This document shows, in pieces, positions 1 to 8,441 of a stretch of DNA of 64,000 nt. The translations under genes were made by a program, and so were the position numbers. Below the pieces are notes generated by a model. The model had not been told where the DNA came from and ran no database searches. It saw only the letters and a program-made list of their open reading frames with translations. The stretch covers positions 1-64,000 of the forward strand of contig WLXD01000002.1 in NCBI GenBank assembly GCA_012103255.1, written 5' to 3'. The stretch comes from Acidobacteriota bacterium (lineage in GTDB: Bacteria; Acidobacteriota; UBA890; WLXD01). The number at the start of each line of letters is the position of its first letter. Within the stretch, counting starts at the first letter, position 1.

Positions 1-126
1 GAACTCCATCAGGGCGGCGCCACCATCTGCATGGTTACGCACGATCCTCGCTGGGCCGAGCACGCCGAGCGCACGATCCACTTGTTCGACGGCATGGTCG
101 TCGACGAGAAGGTCGCGGTCGTCTAG
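1..126 (+). CDS. ABC transporter ATPase, C-terminal end (partial)
   Basis: The window opens inside this gene and only the last 41 codons are present, read in the frame starting at base 1. They contain the H-loop (MVTHD) and a tail reading ERTIHLFDGMVV, typical of MacB/LolD-class ATPases that energise FtsX-fold permeases for export of lipoproteins, peptides or drugs. Walker A, the signature motif and Walker B must lie upstream. The gene ends about 50 bp before iadA and is probably unrelated to the cyanophycin operon. Its class is the one that would serve an ADOP-type permease such as that at 26 kb, but nothing here links the two. Confidence 0.8.
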   Translation, partial: ELHQGGATICMVTHDPRWAEHAERTIHLFDGMVVDEKVAVV

Positions 127-141
127 ATAGATCCCCGGGGT

Positions 142-159
142 CGATGCGCTCGCGCATCG
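142..159. terminator. Stem-loop between ABC ATPase and iadA
   Basis: Perfect inverted repeat, CGATGCGC-TC-GCGCATCG, lying 16 bp after the ATPase stop and 16 bp before the iadA start. No T-run follows on either strand, so it is not a clear intrinsic terminator. It could be a weak terminator, an mRNA-stabilising hairpin or a palindromic operator for the cyanophycin operon. Confidence 0.3.
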
Positions 160-174
160 GCCGCCCACAGGATT

Positions 175-1368
175 GTGGAGCGCATGGCAGAATCGCCTGC
201 CATGTTCTCCCTCCTCCGCAACGCCCGCGTATGGGCGCCTGAAGCCCTGGGTGTGTGCGATCTTGCCGTTGTTAACGGCCGGATCGCCGCGCTTGCACCG
301 GCTCTCGACTCGTTCCCCTCGTGGTGCAATGCAATCGAGACGGATCTCGAGGGCCGGACCGTCATTCCCGCTCTGATTGACGGGCACGTCCACATCACGG
401 GCGGTGGCGGCGAGGCGGGGCCGGGTTCGCGCATCCCACCACTCTCAGCCGAGACGTTCCGCGCCGCGGGCATTGGGACCGTTGTGGGCTTGCTAGGGAC
501 GGACGATACGACGCGGACGACCGGTGATCTCGTGGCCTGGACCCGCGAGTTGGGTGCACAGGACGTATCCGCCTACTGCTTGACCGGCGGCTACCACGTT
601 CCGCTGACCACGCTAACCGGATCCGTTCGCGGCGACATGGCCTGGATCGATGTCGTCATCGGCGTCGGCGAACTTGCCATCAGTGATCATCGTTCGAGCC
701 GGCCGAGCAATGAAGAGCTCGTGCGGATCGCCGCCGACGCGCACGTCGGGGGGCTGATGTCCGGCAAGGCCGGGATACTGCATCTGCACATAGGCGACGG
801 TCCGGCGGGACTCGATCCGATACGCAAAGCCCTGGCTTCGAGTGATCTACCGGCAGCAGTCTTCCACCCCACACACGTGAATCGCCGGAAGGCTCTGTTC
901 GAAGAGGCACTGGATCTTGCTCGTCAGGGTTCGCCAGTCGACGTCACCGCGTTTCCCGTCGCGGCCGACGAGGATGGATGGGCGGCGCCGGACGCGTTGA
1001 TTCGATACCTGGAAAGCGACGCGCCGGATGACTTGATCACAATGACGTCTGATGGCGGTGGATGCCTCCCGGCATTCGACACCGATGGCCAGGTAACGTC
1101 CTATGAAGTGGCTGCCCCGCGGGCGCTGGCGGACGCTTTTCGCGCCGCCGTTGTTGCCGGCGTCCCGATCGAGACCGCTCTGCCTTGCCTGACGACAAAC
1201 CCCGCTCGCGTGTTTGGCCTCGTGGGCAAGGGGGCACTCGAACGCGGCAAAGCGGCAGATCTCGTGGTTCTAGACGATCTTCTGATGCCTCAGCGCGTGA
1301 TGCTTGGCGGGACCTGGTATGGCCCTGATGGGACCGCGTCCCCCCGCATGCGGAGCAACGATGACTAG
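175..1368 (+). CDS. iadA: Isoaspartyl dipeptidase IadA
   Basis: Amidohydrolase-fold zinc enzyme that splits beta-aspartyl dipeptides. Beside cphB and cphA its likely substrate is beta-Asp-Arg, the product of cyanophycinase. The 397-residue length matches the family (about 390). Visible motifs are the metal-binding HVH (H71, H73) followed by GGGGEAGP, then GLLGTD, YHVP, SDHRSS, HPTHVNR and TSDGGG, all in the order seen in E. coli IadA. Where E. coli has the carboxylated lysine (GVKCAISDHR), this protein reads GVGELAISDHR, so a Glu probably bridges the metals. The GTG start at 175 has an adjacent AGGA; ATG at 184 or 202 are alternatives. The gene overlaps cphB by 8 bp. Confidence 0.92.
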   Translation: MERMAESPAMFSLLRNARVWAPEALGVCDLAVVNGRIAALAPALDSFPSWCNAIETDLEGRTVIPALIDGHVHITGGGGEAGPGSRIPPLSAETFRAAGIGTVVGLLGTDDTTRTTGDLVAWTRELGAQDVSAYCLTGGYHVPLTTLTGSVRGDMAWIDVVIGVGELAISDHRSSRPSNEELVRIAADAHVGGLMSGKAGILHLHIGDGPAGLDPIRKALASSDLPAAVFHPTHVNRRKALFEEALDLARQGSPVDVTAFPVAADEDGWAAPDALIRYLESDAPDDLITMTSDGGGCLPAFDTDGQVTSYEVAAPRALADAFRAAVVAGVPIETALPCLTTNPARVFGLVGKGALERGKAADLVVLDDLLMPQRVMLGGTWYGPDGTASPRMRSNDD

Positions 1369-2203
1369 CGAACAAACGACCCAACCGGGCTACCTGATTC
1401 CGATCGGCGGTGCTGAGCGAAAACGTCGCAGTCCGACGATATTGCGCCGTTTCGTCGAACTCGCCGGGGGCAATGACGCGCGCATTGCGGTGATACCGAC
1501 CGCGTCGAAGCTCGATACGACGGGCCCGACCTACGAAGAGGTCTTCCGTGGTCTCGGTGCGGAGGACGCCCGGTCGCTCCCGTTCCGCAGTCGCAGCGAC
1601 TGTGACAACCCCGAGTGGCTCGAAGTGTTGAATGCCAGCACCGGTATCTTCATGACAGGCGGTTCCCAGCTGCGTTTGAGTCGAACTCTGGGCGCGACAC
1701 CAGTGGCCCGTGCAATTCGAGATGCGCATGCCAAAGGAACCCACGTGGCCGGCACGTCCGCGGGGGCGAGCTACATGTCGGAGCACATGATCGCGTTCGG
1801 GGACGCGGGTGCGTCGCCGGTAACACATATGGTCGCGCTGGCACCCGGACTCGGTTTGACACAGGAACTCACGATAGACCAGCACTTTCGCGAGCGTGAC
1901 AGGCTGGGACGGCTGCTTACCGTGCTTGCCTACAATCCTGACATCGTGGGTCTTGGCCTTGATGAGGACACGGCGGCATTCATCGGGCCCGACAAAGTCC
2001 TCGAAGTTGTGGGCTCCGGCTCATGCACCCTGGTGGATGGCTCCGAGCTCGAGCATGCCTCCGTCGGCCATCAGCCCGGCGATCCTGTCTCCCTTCTTGG
2101 GGTGAAGCTCCACATCCTGTTGCCAGGAGCCCGGTACGAGGTTCAGAATCGGCGAGCGATTCCACCGCAGGGCATTCTCGACCGGGAGGTCCAGGCGCTA
2201 TGA
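1361..2203 (+). CDS. cphB: Cyanophycinase
   Basis: Intracellular S51-family serine peptidase that cuts the cyanophycin polymer (poly-Asp backbone with Arg side chains) into beta-Asp-Arg dipeptides. The start is ATG 1361, inside the last codons of iadA, giving 280 residues against about 270 for the Synechocystis enzyme. The nucleophile elbow GTSAGAS puts the catalytic Ser at 133. DQHFRERDR supplies the conserved His at 175, and GLGLDEDTA holds the conserved Asp/Glu region near 200. No signal peptide is seen, so this is the intracellular type rather than a secreted one. Its stop overlaps the cphA start in an ATGA arrangement, implying translational coupling. Confidence 0.95.
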   Translation: MTSEQTTQPGYLIPIGGAERKRRSPTILRRFVELAGGNDARIAVIPTASKLDTTGPTYEEVFRGLGAEDARSLPFRSRSDCDNPEWLEVLNASTGIFMTGGSQLRLSRTLGATPVARAIRDAHAKGTHVAGTSAGASYMSEHMIAFGDAGASPVTHMVALAPGLGLTQELTIDQHFRERDRLGRLLTVLAYNPDIVGLGLDEDTAAFIGPDKVLEVVGSGSCTLVDGSELEHASVGHQPGDPVSLLGVKLHILLPGARYEVQNRRAIPPQGILDREVQAL

Positions 2204-4986
2204 AGATTCTCGAGTCACGGGTCTATGTGGGCCCCAGTCTGTACGCTCACTTTCCGGTGATTCAGCTACTGCTGGATCTCGGAGAGCTCGAGGAATGGCC
2301 CACCGGGCGGCTCGGGGAAGAGTTCACCGAAGGGCTCCTCAGCGCGTTGCCGGGATTGCACGAGCACGGCTGTTCGTATCGCGAGCCGGGCGGTTTCGTT
2401 CGCCGAATGCGTGAAGGTGAAGGAACCTGGCTCGGTCATGTGCTCGAACACGTTGCGCTGGAACTTCAGAACGTGGCCGGCAATCGGGCGACCTTCGGCC
2501 GCACGCGTTCAACTGATGACCCCGGCGTCTATACGGTGGTCTATCAGTACGTTCAGAGAGATGTCGGGAAAGCTGCCGGTCGTCTCGCGTTGGACCTTCT
2601 CCACAGCTTGCTTCCTGCGGAACTTCGCACCGACGAGCTCGGCGATGATTGGGACTTTGAGTCTGAGCGCGCCTCAATGGTGCGCTGGGCGCAGCGCCGA
2701 GCGCTCGGTCCAAGCACCGCATCGCTCGTTCGGGCGGCGGAAGATCGCGACATACCGTGGCTTCGACTCAACGACTACAGTCTCGTTCAGCTCGGCCATG
2801 GATGCCACCAGCGCAGGATTCAGGCGACTATCACCTCCGAGACTCGCCACATCGCTGTCGAGATCGCCTCGGACAAGGAAGAAACCAACGGGGTTCTGAG
2901 CGGGCTCGGTCTCCCCGTCCCACGGCAGCGCCTCGTACGTAGCAGCCGCGATGCAGTTCGTGCCGCCCGGCGCATTGGTTACCCGGTGGTACTGAAGCCT
3001 TTCAACGCGAACCATGGCCGAGGGGTGTCGATCGGCGTGGCCGACGACGACCAGGTACGCGAGGCATTCGACCAGGCGGCCAAACACTCCAGAAGTGTTC
3101 TCGTCGAAAGCCTCATCCAGGGGTTCGATCATCGAATGCTCGTGATCAATGGCGAACTCGTAGCCGTCGCGAAGCGGGTGCCCGCCCACGTCGTCGGCGA
3201 CGGCGAGCGTTCTATCGCGGAGTTGGTCGACCTTGTGAATGAGGACCCGCGTCGCGGTATCGGGCACGAGAAGGTACTTACCGAGATCGACTTCAACCAC
3301 CAGTCGGACAAGCTTCTGAAGGAGCTTGGCTACGACCGCCGGACCGTTGCTCCCGCAGGAGAAATTGTCTATCTGTGCTCCACAGCCAACCTGTCAACCG
3401 GTGGCACGGCGATTGATGTCACCGACATCGTTCACGCCGACAATCGCGAGATGGCAGTGCGTGCCGCGCAGGCGATCGGCCTCGACGTAGCTGGAATCGA
3501 CTTCCTCACGGATGACATCACTCAGTCGTACCGTGACACCGGTGGCGCTATCTGCGAGGTCAACGCCGCCCCGGGATTCCGCATGCACGTTGCCCCCTCG
3601 GAAGGTGAATCGCGCGATGCCGGCGGTGCCGTCATTGACCTGCTGTTCCCTGCCGGGAGTACGTCGCGCATACCGATCGCAGCAATCACCGGGACCAACG
3701 GAAAGACGACCACATCGCGGATGCTCGCTCACATCTTGAAGTTCACCGGTGAGCGCGTCGGACTGACCTCTACCGATGGCGTCTACGTGGATGGTCGACT
3801 CACTGTGAAGGGTGACATGACCGGACCGGTTGCGGCCCGCATGGTGCTGCAGGATCCAGGCGTCGATGTGGCCGTATTGGAGACGGCACGAGGCGGTCTG
3901 TTGCGCGCCGGCCTCGGGTATCGCAAGTGCGACGTCGCCTGCTGCCTCAACGTCTCAGAGGACCATCTTGGCCTTCGAGGAATCAACACCGTTGAGCAAC
4001 TGGCCGAAGTGAAGCGCATCCCGATTGAGGTGGCTTCAGATGCCGCGGTGCTCAACGCGGACGATCCGCTGTGCCTGCGGATGGCCGCCTATTCCGACGC
4101 CGAGCACATTTGCTACGTGACGATGTCGAAGGACCATCCCTTGGTGCAGGAGCACATCCGCGCAGGTGGTCGGGCGATCGCTTTGGAAGAGGGACTCAAC
4201 GGTCACATGATCACCCTCTATGACGGCACTGCGCACATGCCTCTGCTGTGGACTCACCTCATTCCCGCGACGCTTGAAGGGCGCGCGATGCACAACGTGC
4301 AGAACGCCATGTTCGCCGCGGCGATGGCCTATTGCATGGAAGTGAGTCTCGACAATATCCGCCAAGGTCTGCGCACGTTCGATACGACGTTCTTCCAGGC
4401 TCCGGGTCGCATGAATGTTTTCGACGAGCACCCATTCAAGGTGATCCTGGACTACGGACACAACGCAGCCGCTGTGGACGCGATGTGCAGCCTTGTCTCA
4501 AGGCTGGAATGCACTGGCCGCCGGATCGTCGTACTCGCAGCTCCGGGCGATCGTCGAGATGAGGACATCGAGAACATCGCCCGGATCGCAGCGCCGCACT
4601 TCGACCAGTTCGTCTGCAAGCGCGATGACAACGTTCGCGGCCGAGGCGAAACCGAGGTGCCCGACATGCTTGCCGCGACCTTGCGCGATGCCGGTGTGGG
4701 TGAAGACGCTATCGAGATAATCCCCGACGAAGCTGAAGCGATCACGCAGGCCCTCAGTCTTGCCCAGGCTGGCGATCTGGTCTTGATCTTCGCGGACAAC
4801 CTGACCCGCGGCTGGAAGCAGGTCATCCACTTCGAATCGGACATCGAAGTTCCCGAGGAGATCGAGACGCCATCGGCAGCTGTCTCGCTCCAGGCGCCTC
4901 CCCCCGAAGCGTTTCCGCTGGACGACGACCTGATCCGTGACGAGCGCGGAGTGCGCCTCGCCCGGGTCCACGAGGAAGCGGACTAG
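2200..4986 (+). CDS. cphA: Cyanophycin synthetase
   Basis: ATP-dependent, ribosome-independent polymerase that adds Asp to the growing backbone and then Arg to each beta-carboxyl. The start is ATG 2200, overlapping the cphB stop, giving 928 residues (family about 870-900). The N domain occupies about 1-160 (HEHGCSYREPGGF and LGHVLEHVALELQ). The ATP-grasp domain spans about 210-480 (VVLKPFNANHGRGVSIG, ending ICEVNAAPGF). The Mur-ligase domain begins near 490, with P-loop GTNGKTTT at 498-505, ETARGGLLRAG, and DYGHNAAA near 751. All three functional modules are intact. The tail after about 880 is acidic and a little longer than usual. The gene is followed 6 bp later by a second Mur-ligase gene. 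Confidence 0.96.
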   Translation: MKILESRVYVGPSLYAHFPVIQLLLDLGELEEWPTGRLGEEFTEGLLSALPGLHEHGCSYREPGGFVRRMREGEGTWLGHVLEHVALELQNVAGNRATFGRTRSTDDPGVYTVVYQYVQRDVGKAAGRLALDLLHSLLPAELRTDELGDDWDFESERASMVRWAQRRALGPSTASLVRAAEDRDIPWLRLNDYSLVQLGHGCHQRRIQATITSETRHIAVEIASDKEETNGVLSGLGLPVPRQRLVRSSRDAVRAARRIGYPVVLKPFNANHGRGVSIGVADDDQVREAFDQAAKHSRSVLVESLIQGFDHRMLVINGELVAVAKRVPAHVVGDGERSIAELVDLVNEDPRRGIGHEKVLTEIDFNHQSDKLLKELGYDRRTVAPAGEIVYLCSTANLSTGGTAIDVTDIVHADNREMAVRAAQAIGLDVAGIDFLTDDITQSYRDTGGAICEVNAAPGFRMHVAPSEGESRDAGGAVIDLLFPAGSTSRIPIAAITGTNGKTTTSRMLAHILKFTGERVGLTSTDGVYVDGRLTVKGDMTGPVAARMVLQDPGVDVAVLETARGGLLRAGLGYRKCDVACCLNVSEDHLGLRGINTVEQLAEVKRIPIEVASDAAVLNADDPLCLRMAAYSDAEHICYVTMSKDHPLVQEHIRAGGRAIALEEGLNGHMITLYDGTAHMPLLWTHLIPATLEGRAMHNVQNAMFAAAMAYCMEVSLDNIRQGLRTFDTTFFQAPGRMNVFDEHPFKVILDYGHNAAAVDAMCSLVSRLECTGRRIVVLAAPGDRRDEDIENIARIAAPHFDQFVCKRDDNVRGRGETEVPDMLAATLRDAGVGEDAIEIIPDEAEAITQALSLAQAGDLVLIFADNLTRGWKQVIHFESDIEVPEEIETPSAAVSLQAPPPEAFPLDDDLIRDERGVRLARVHEEAD

Positions 4987-4992
4987 CGCTCG

Positions 4993-6711
4993 ATGGAACG
5001 GACGCCCACGGGGTCACGGCGACTGACCGGGCCGAATCTCTTCCTCGATTCGTTCGGGGTCGCTCTCGAAGCACCGCTCCGGGAGTCGGAGATCGAGCTC
5101 GCGGAACAGTGGCGCCAGGCAGTGCAAGCACTGTGGAACGATCTCGGATGGGGCAATCCGACGACGACTCGCCGAGCCTACGGTAGCCACACGACGCTGG
5201 CTGCGTCAGTGCCGGAGGACGTTCTCTATACGGCATGCGAGGCGCTTGAGACTGCCTGGGCCCAAGCGGTTGAGGCGTGTGACGGAGAGGCCGCTAGGCC
5301 CCCTGCGAAGTCGTTTGCAGACCTTGGGCGCATGTCGGCTGAGGAACGATCGCCGCGTCGGCTCCAGATCGCAGATCTTGCTGCCGAGCATGGAGTGCGT
5401 TTCTTTGCCGACGACGAATTCGTATCCGTGGGGAGTGGCGTTGGGTGTCAGGTGTGGCCAGTCGATGGGTTGCCCGCTCCAGATCAGATTGACTGGGCGT
5501 CGGTGAGCGACATTCCCGTGGCGTTGGTCACAGGAACGAATGGGAAGACAACCACTGTGCGGATGCTCGCGGCCATAGCCCGCGCGGCTGGTCTCACGGC
5601 TGGAAACACGTCCACTGACGGGGTGGAACTGGCTGGCCGAACCATCCTCGAAGGCGACTACACCGGCGGCGAAGGGGCCCGTGCCCTTATGCGCGATTCT
5701 CGCGTCGAGGTGGCCTTCCTGGAGGTGGCGCGCGGAGGGATGCTCCGTCGCGGGCTTCCCGTGGAACGCGCCGACGTGGCCTACGTGAGCAACATCGGAA
5801 CCGATCATCTTGGCGAATATGGGATCGAGTCACTGGACGAACTCGCTCAGGTGAAACTGATTGTTGGCCAGGCTGTCCAAGACAGCGGCGAGCTCGTCCT
5901 CAACGCTGACGATCCTGTTTTGTTGCGCGTCGCCGCGGATCTCGGGTACTCATGGGACGGCGTGAGCGCGGGAGAACCTGCGAGCGAACGCGATCCTGCA
6001 TTTCTACGACGCCGCGGACGTCTCGGTGTCGACCGTGGCAAGGGCTTCGTGGCCTGGATGGAACAGGCTGATGCCCCCGCTACCCTAGGCGGCGTGGCCG
6101 TGCACAACGTTTACAACGCCCTGGGCGCGATGGCCGTCGCTGATCGCCTCGGACTTTCGCGTGCGGCGATTACCGATGGCCTCGCGAGTTTCCGGAGCGA
6201 TCCGGCGACCAACCCCGGGCGCTTGAACCACTTCCAGTTCGGTGGAATGTCCGCAATTGTGGACTACGCCCACAACCCCGAAGGGCTCGACTTGGTCATG
6301 CGGATGGCGCGCGACCTCGATCCGAGGCGTCTCCTGGTTGTGATCGGCCAGGCCGGCGACCGGGACGATGCGTCGATCGCCGCCATGGTCAACCGTTGCG
6401 CGGCGGCAGAGCCCGACAAGGTGATTGTGAAGACCATGGAGAAGTACGGCCGCGGGCGCGATCCGCATCAGGTGGCAGACCTGGTGGCGCAACGCTTCCG
6501 CGACGCGGGCCTTCCCGAAGCCGCGTTGGGCAGAGCGAACGATGAACTCACTGCGGTGATGGACGCGCTGCGCTGGGGCCGCGACGGTGATCTCCTCTTG
6601 CTGCTGAGTCACGCGGCGCGCGTGAACGTACTGCAGCTGATGCAGACTCTGATCGAGCAAGACTGGCATCCTGGGCAGGAACTTCCCGAACCCGACAGGA
6701 GCACGGTTTGA
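4993..6711 (+). CDS. CphA-associated Mur-ligase protein lacking ATP-grasp
   Basis: This 572-residue protein resembles only the third module of cyanophycin synthetase. Residues from about 170 form a Mur-ligase domain: P-loop GTNGKTTT at 181-188, STDGVELAG, EVARGGMLRRG, NIGTDHLGEYG and DYAHNPEGLD. The first 170 residues contain GPNLF near the start, reminiscent of the CphA N domain, but there is no ATP-grasp region. It is thus the reverse of CphA2, whose working module is ATP-grasp. It sits 6 bp after cphA and overlaps the OsmC gene, so it is surely part of the operon. Its amino-acid ligation reaction, if any, is unknown; a helper in priming, branching or recycling of the polymer is conceivable. 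Confidence 0.85.
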   Translation: MERTPTGSRRLTGPNLFLDSFGVALEAPLRESEIELAEQWRQAVQALWNDLGWGNPTTTRRAYGSHTTLAASVPEDVLYTACEALETAWAQAVEACDGEAARPPAKSFADLGRMSAEERSPRRLQIADLAAEHGVRFFADDEFVSVGSGVGCQVWPVDGLPAPDQIDWASVSDIPVALVTGTNGKTTTVRMLAAIARAAGLTAGNTSTDGVELAGRTILEGDYTGGEGARALMRDSRVEVAFLEVARGGMLRRGLPVERADVAYVSNIGTDHLGEYGIESLDELAQVKLIVGQAVQDSGELVLNADDPVLLRVAADLGYSWDGVSAGEPASERDPAFLRRRGRLGVDRGKGFVAWMEQADAPATLGGVAVHNVYNALGAMAVADRLGLSRAAITDGLASFRSDPATNPGRLNHFQFGGMSAIVDYAHNPEGLDLVMRMARDLDPRRLLVVIGQAGDRDDASIAAMVNRCAAAEPDKVIVKTMEKYGRGRDPHQVADLVAQRFRDAGLPEAALGRANDELTAVMDALRWGRDGDLLLLLSHAARVNVLQLMQTLIEQDWHPGQELPEPDRSTV

Positions 6712-7109
6712 GCAACACGGTCGAGGCAAGCCTGGTCTGGAAGGCCGAACAGTCGTTCGAAGCGACCAGCGGCGCACGGGGCATGATCGTTGACGGTGAA
6801 CAGACGGCCGGATGGTCGCCGATGCAACACCTTCTGGTGGCGCTGGGCGGATGCATGGGCATCGACATCGCCGACATCCTGATGAAGATGCGCACGCCGC
6901 CGACGCGACTCGGACTCGAACTTGTTGGTGAGCGACCCGAAGATCCGCCACGTCGGTTCAATCGAATCACCCTGCTGCTTAAGGTCGAGGGCGACGTTCC
7001 TCTCAAGAACGTGGACCGCGCTGTGGAGCTGTCTCGCGATCGCTACTGCTCGGTCTGGCGAACCTTTTCGCAGGACACCGAGTTCAACGTCGACATAGAG
7101 ATCAGCTAG
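6708..7109 (+). CDS. OsmC-like protein
   Basis: Small (133-residue) OsmC/Ohr-fold cytoplasmic protein with the two conserved cysteines of the family, C49 in LGGCMGID and C114 in YCSVWRTF. Members reduce organic or lipid hydroperoxides, though many have unknown thiol chemistry. The start is TTG 6708, overlapping the previous stop (TTGA), which makes this the last gene of the cyanophycin operon by coupling. No direct role in cyanophycin metabolism is known to me. It converges with the DUF819 gene, overlapping its 3' end by 8 bp. Confidence 0.85.
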   Translation: MSNTVEASLVWKAEQSFEATSGARGMIVDGEQTAGWSPMQHLLVALGGCMGIDIADILMKMRTPPTRLGLELVGERPEDPPRRFNRITLLLKVEGDVPLKNVDRAVELSRDRYCSVWRTFSQDTEFNVDIEIS

Positions 7110-8349
7110 CGACCACGCGCATGATCTGTCCGCACAGGTACGCGCCGTAGGTCCCGACGGCGTATCCCAACACCGCGAGTAGCGCACCAACCGGGGCGAG
7201 CGCTGGGTGCACCGCTGACGCGACTACGGGCGCGGATGCTGCCCCACCAACGTTGGCTTGGCTGCCGACGGCCATGAAGAACACCGGTGCCTTGATCGCC
7301 TTGGCCACTCCGAGCATGAGCGCGGCGTGAAACAACATCCAGAGCCCACCGATCAGGAATAGCAGCGGGCGGTCGAAGATGGCCGCCAGATTCATGCGCA
7401 TCCCGATGGTCGCAATCAGAACGTACAAGCACGCGGAACCGATCTTGGAGGCCCCGGCATGCTCGAGATTGCGCGCGCGTGTGTACGACATGACCAACGC
7501 CACGGAGGTGGCCAACACAACCAGCCAGAAGAAGCGTGAGGTGAGGTTGTAGATCGCGAGGCCCGGGGCCACGGTCTCGATCGCCGGAGCGATGCGATCG
7601 GCAAGGAAGTGAGACAGCGCCGTGACCCCGAACCCGACCGCGAGGATCTGCATCAGGTCGGTCAGAGTCGGAATGCGCGCGTTCTCCTTTTCGTGTTTCT
7701 CGACCCGGCGTCGGAGCGCATCGATGGCCGACGTGTCGGCGCCGGTTCGGGCGTCAATGGCCTCGGCGCGGCCGACCATGAGGAGTAGCACGGCCATCCA
7801 GATATTCGCCACGACGACGTCGACTGCAATCATTGCACTGAAGAGGTCATCGCCGACCTCGAAGACCTCTTTCATGGCCGCCTGATTCGCGCCGCCGCCG
7901 ATCCAGCTTCCTGCCACGGTTGTCAGGCCACGCCACACGGCGGCGGGCCCATCACCGCCGATGGCCTCCGGCGCGATCGTCCCCACCACGAGTAGCGCCA
8001 GAGGGCCGCCGATCACGATCCCAACGGTGCCGGTCAGGAACATGATGAGTGCCTTGGGTCCCAGCCGGAGGATCCCTGGAATGTCGACGCTCAGGGTCAG
8101 GAGTACGAGGCTGGTGGGCAGCAGGTATCGCGAGGCCACGAAGTAGAGCTGCGATGCCTCACCGTCGATGATTCCTGCGGTGGCGAACAACGAGGGCAGG
8201 AAATAGCAGACGAGGATTGAAGGCACTACTCCATAGAACTTCTGCCAGAAGGGTCTCTTGCTGCTGTGCGTGCTGAACACGAAGGCCAGCATCGCCATCA
8301 AAATTCCGAGAACAACGGCGTCGTTCGTGATCAGTGCCTGTGATTCCAT
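7102..8349 (-). CDS. DUF819 (YjcL-type) integral membrane protein
   Basis: A 415-residue polytopic inner-membrane protein with roughly ten hydrophobic helices spread along its length and one charged cytoplasmic loop near residues 205-230. Two glycine-rich stretches, VAGSWIGGGANQAA and GSQANVGGAASAP, are the internal pseudo-repeat characteristic of DUF819 proteins, which look like transporters with an inverted-repeat fold. The substrate is not known. A GGAGG ribosome site lies 4 bp before the ATG. The gene is tail-to-tail with the cyanophycin operon and divergent from the amine oxidase. Confidence 0.85.
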   Translation of the reverse strand: MESQALITNDAVVLGILMAMLAFVFSTHSSKRPFWQKFYGVVPSILVCYFLPSLFATAGIIDGEASQLYFVASRYLLPTSLVLLTLSVDIPGILRLGPKALIMFLTGTVGIVIGGPLALLVVGTIAPEAIGGDGPAAVWRGLTTVAGSWIGGGANQAAMKEVFEVGDDLFSAMIAVDVVVANIWMAVLLLMVGRAEAIDARTGADTSAIDALRRRVEKHEKENARIPTLTDLMQILAVGFGVTALSHFLADRIAPAIETVAPGLAIYNLTSRFFWLVVLATSVALVMSYTRARNLEHAGASKIGSACLYVLIATIGMRMNLAAIFDRPLLFLIGGLWMLFHAALMLGVAKAIKAPVFFMAVGSQANVGGAASAPVVASAVHPALAPVGALLAVLGYAVGTYGAYLCGQIMRVVAS

Positions 8350-8441
8350 CCGGCCTCCAGGGAGCTAGGCGCGCAAGAATAGCAGCGCTCTGCGCGTTTC
8401 ACCGAAAAGCGCTACGCTGCCGATCCATCAAGGAGCTAAAA

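Noticed and set aside
4993-6711. The second synthetase-like gene as CphA2
   Set aside because: CphA2 relies on its ATP-grasp domain; this protein has none and keeps the Mur-type P-loop, the opposite pattern.
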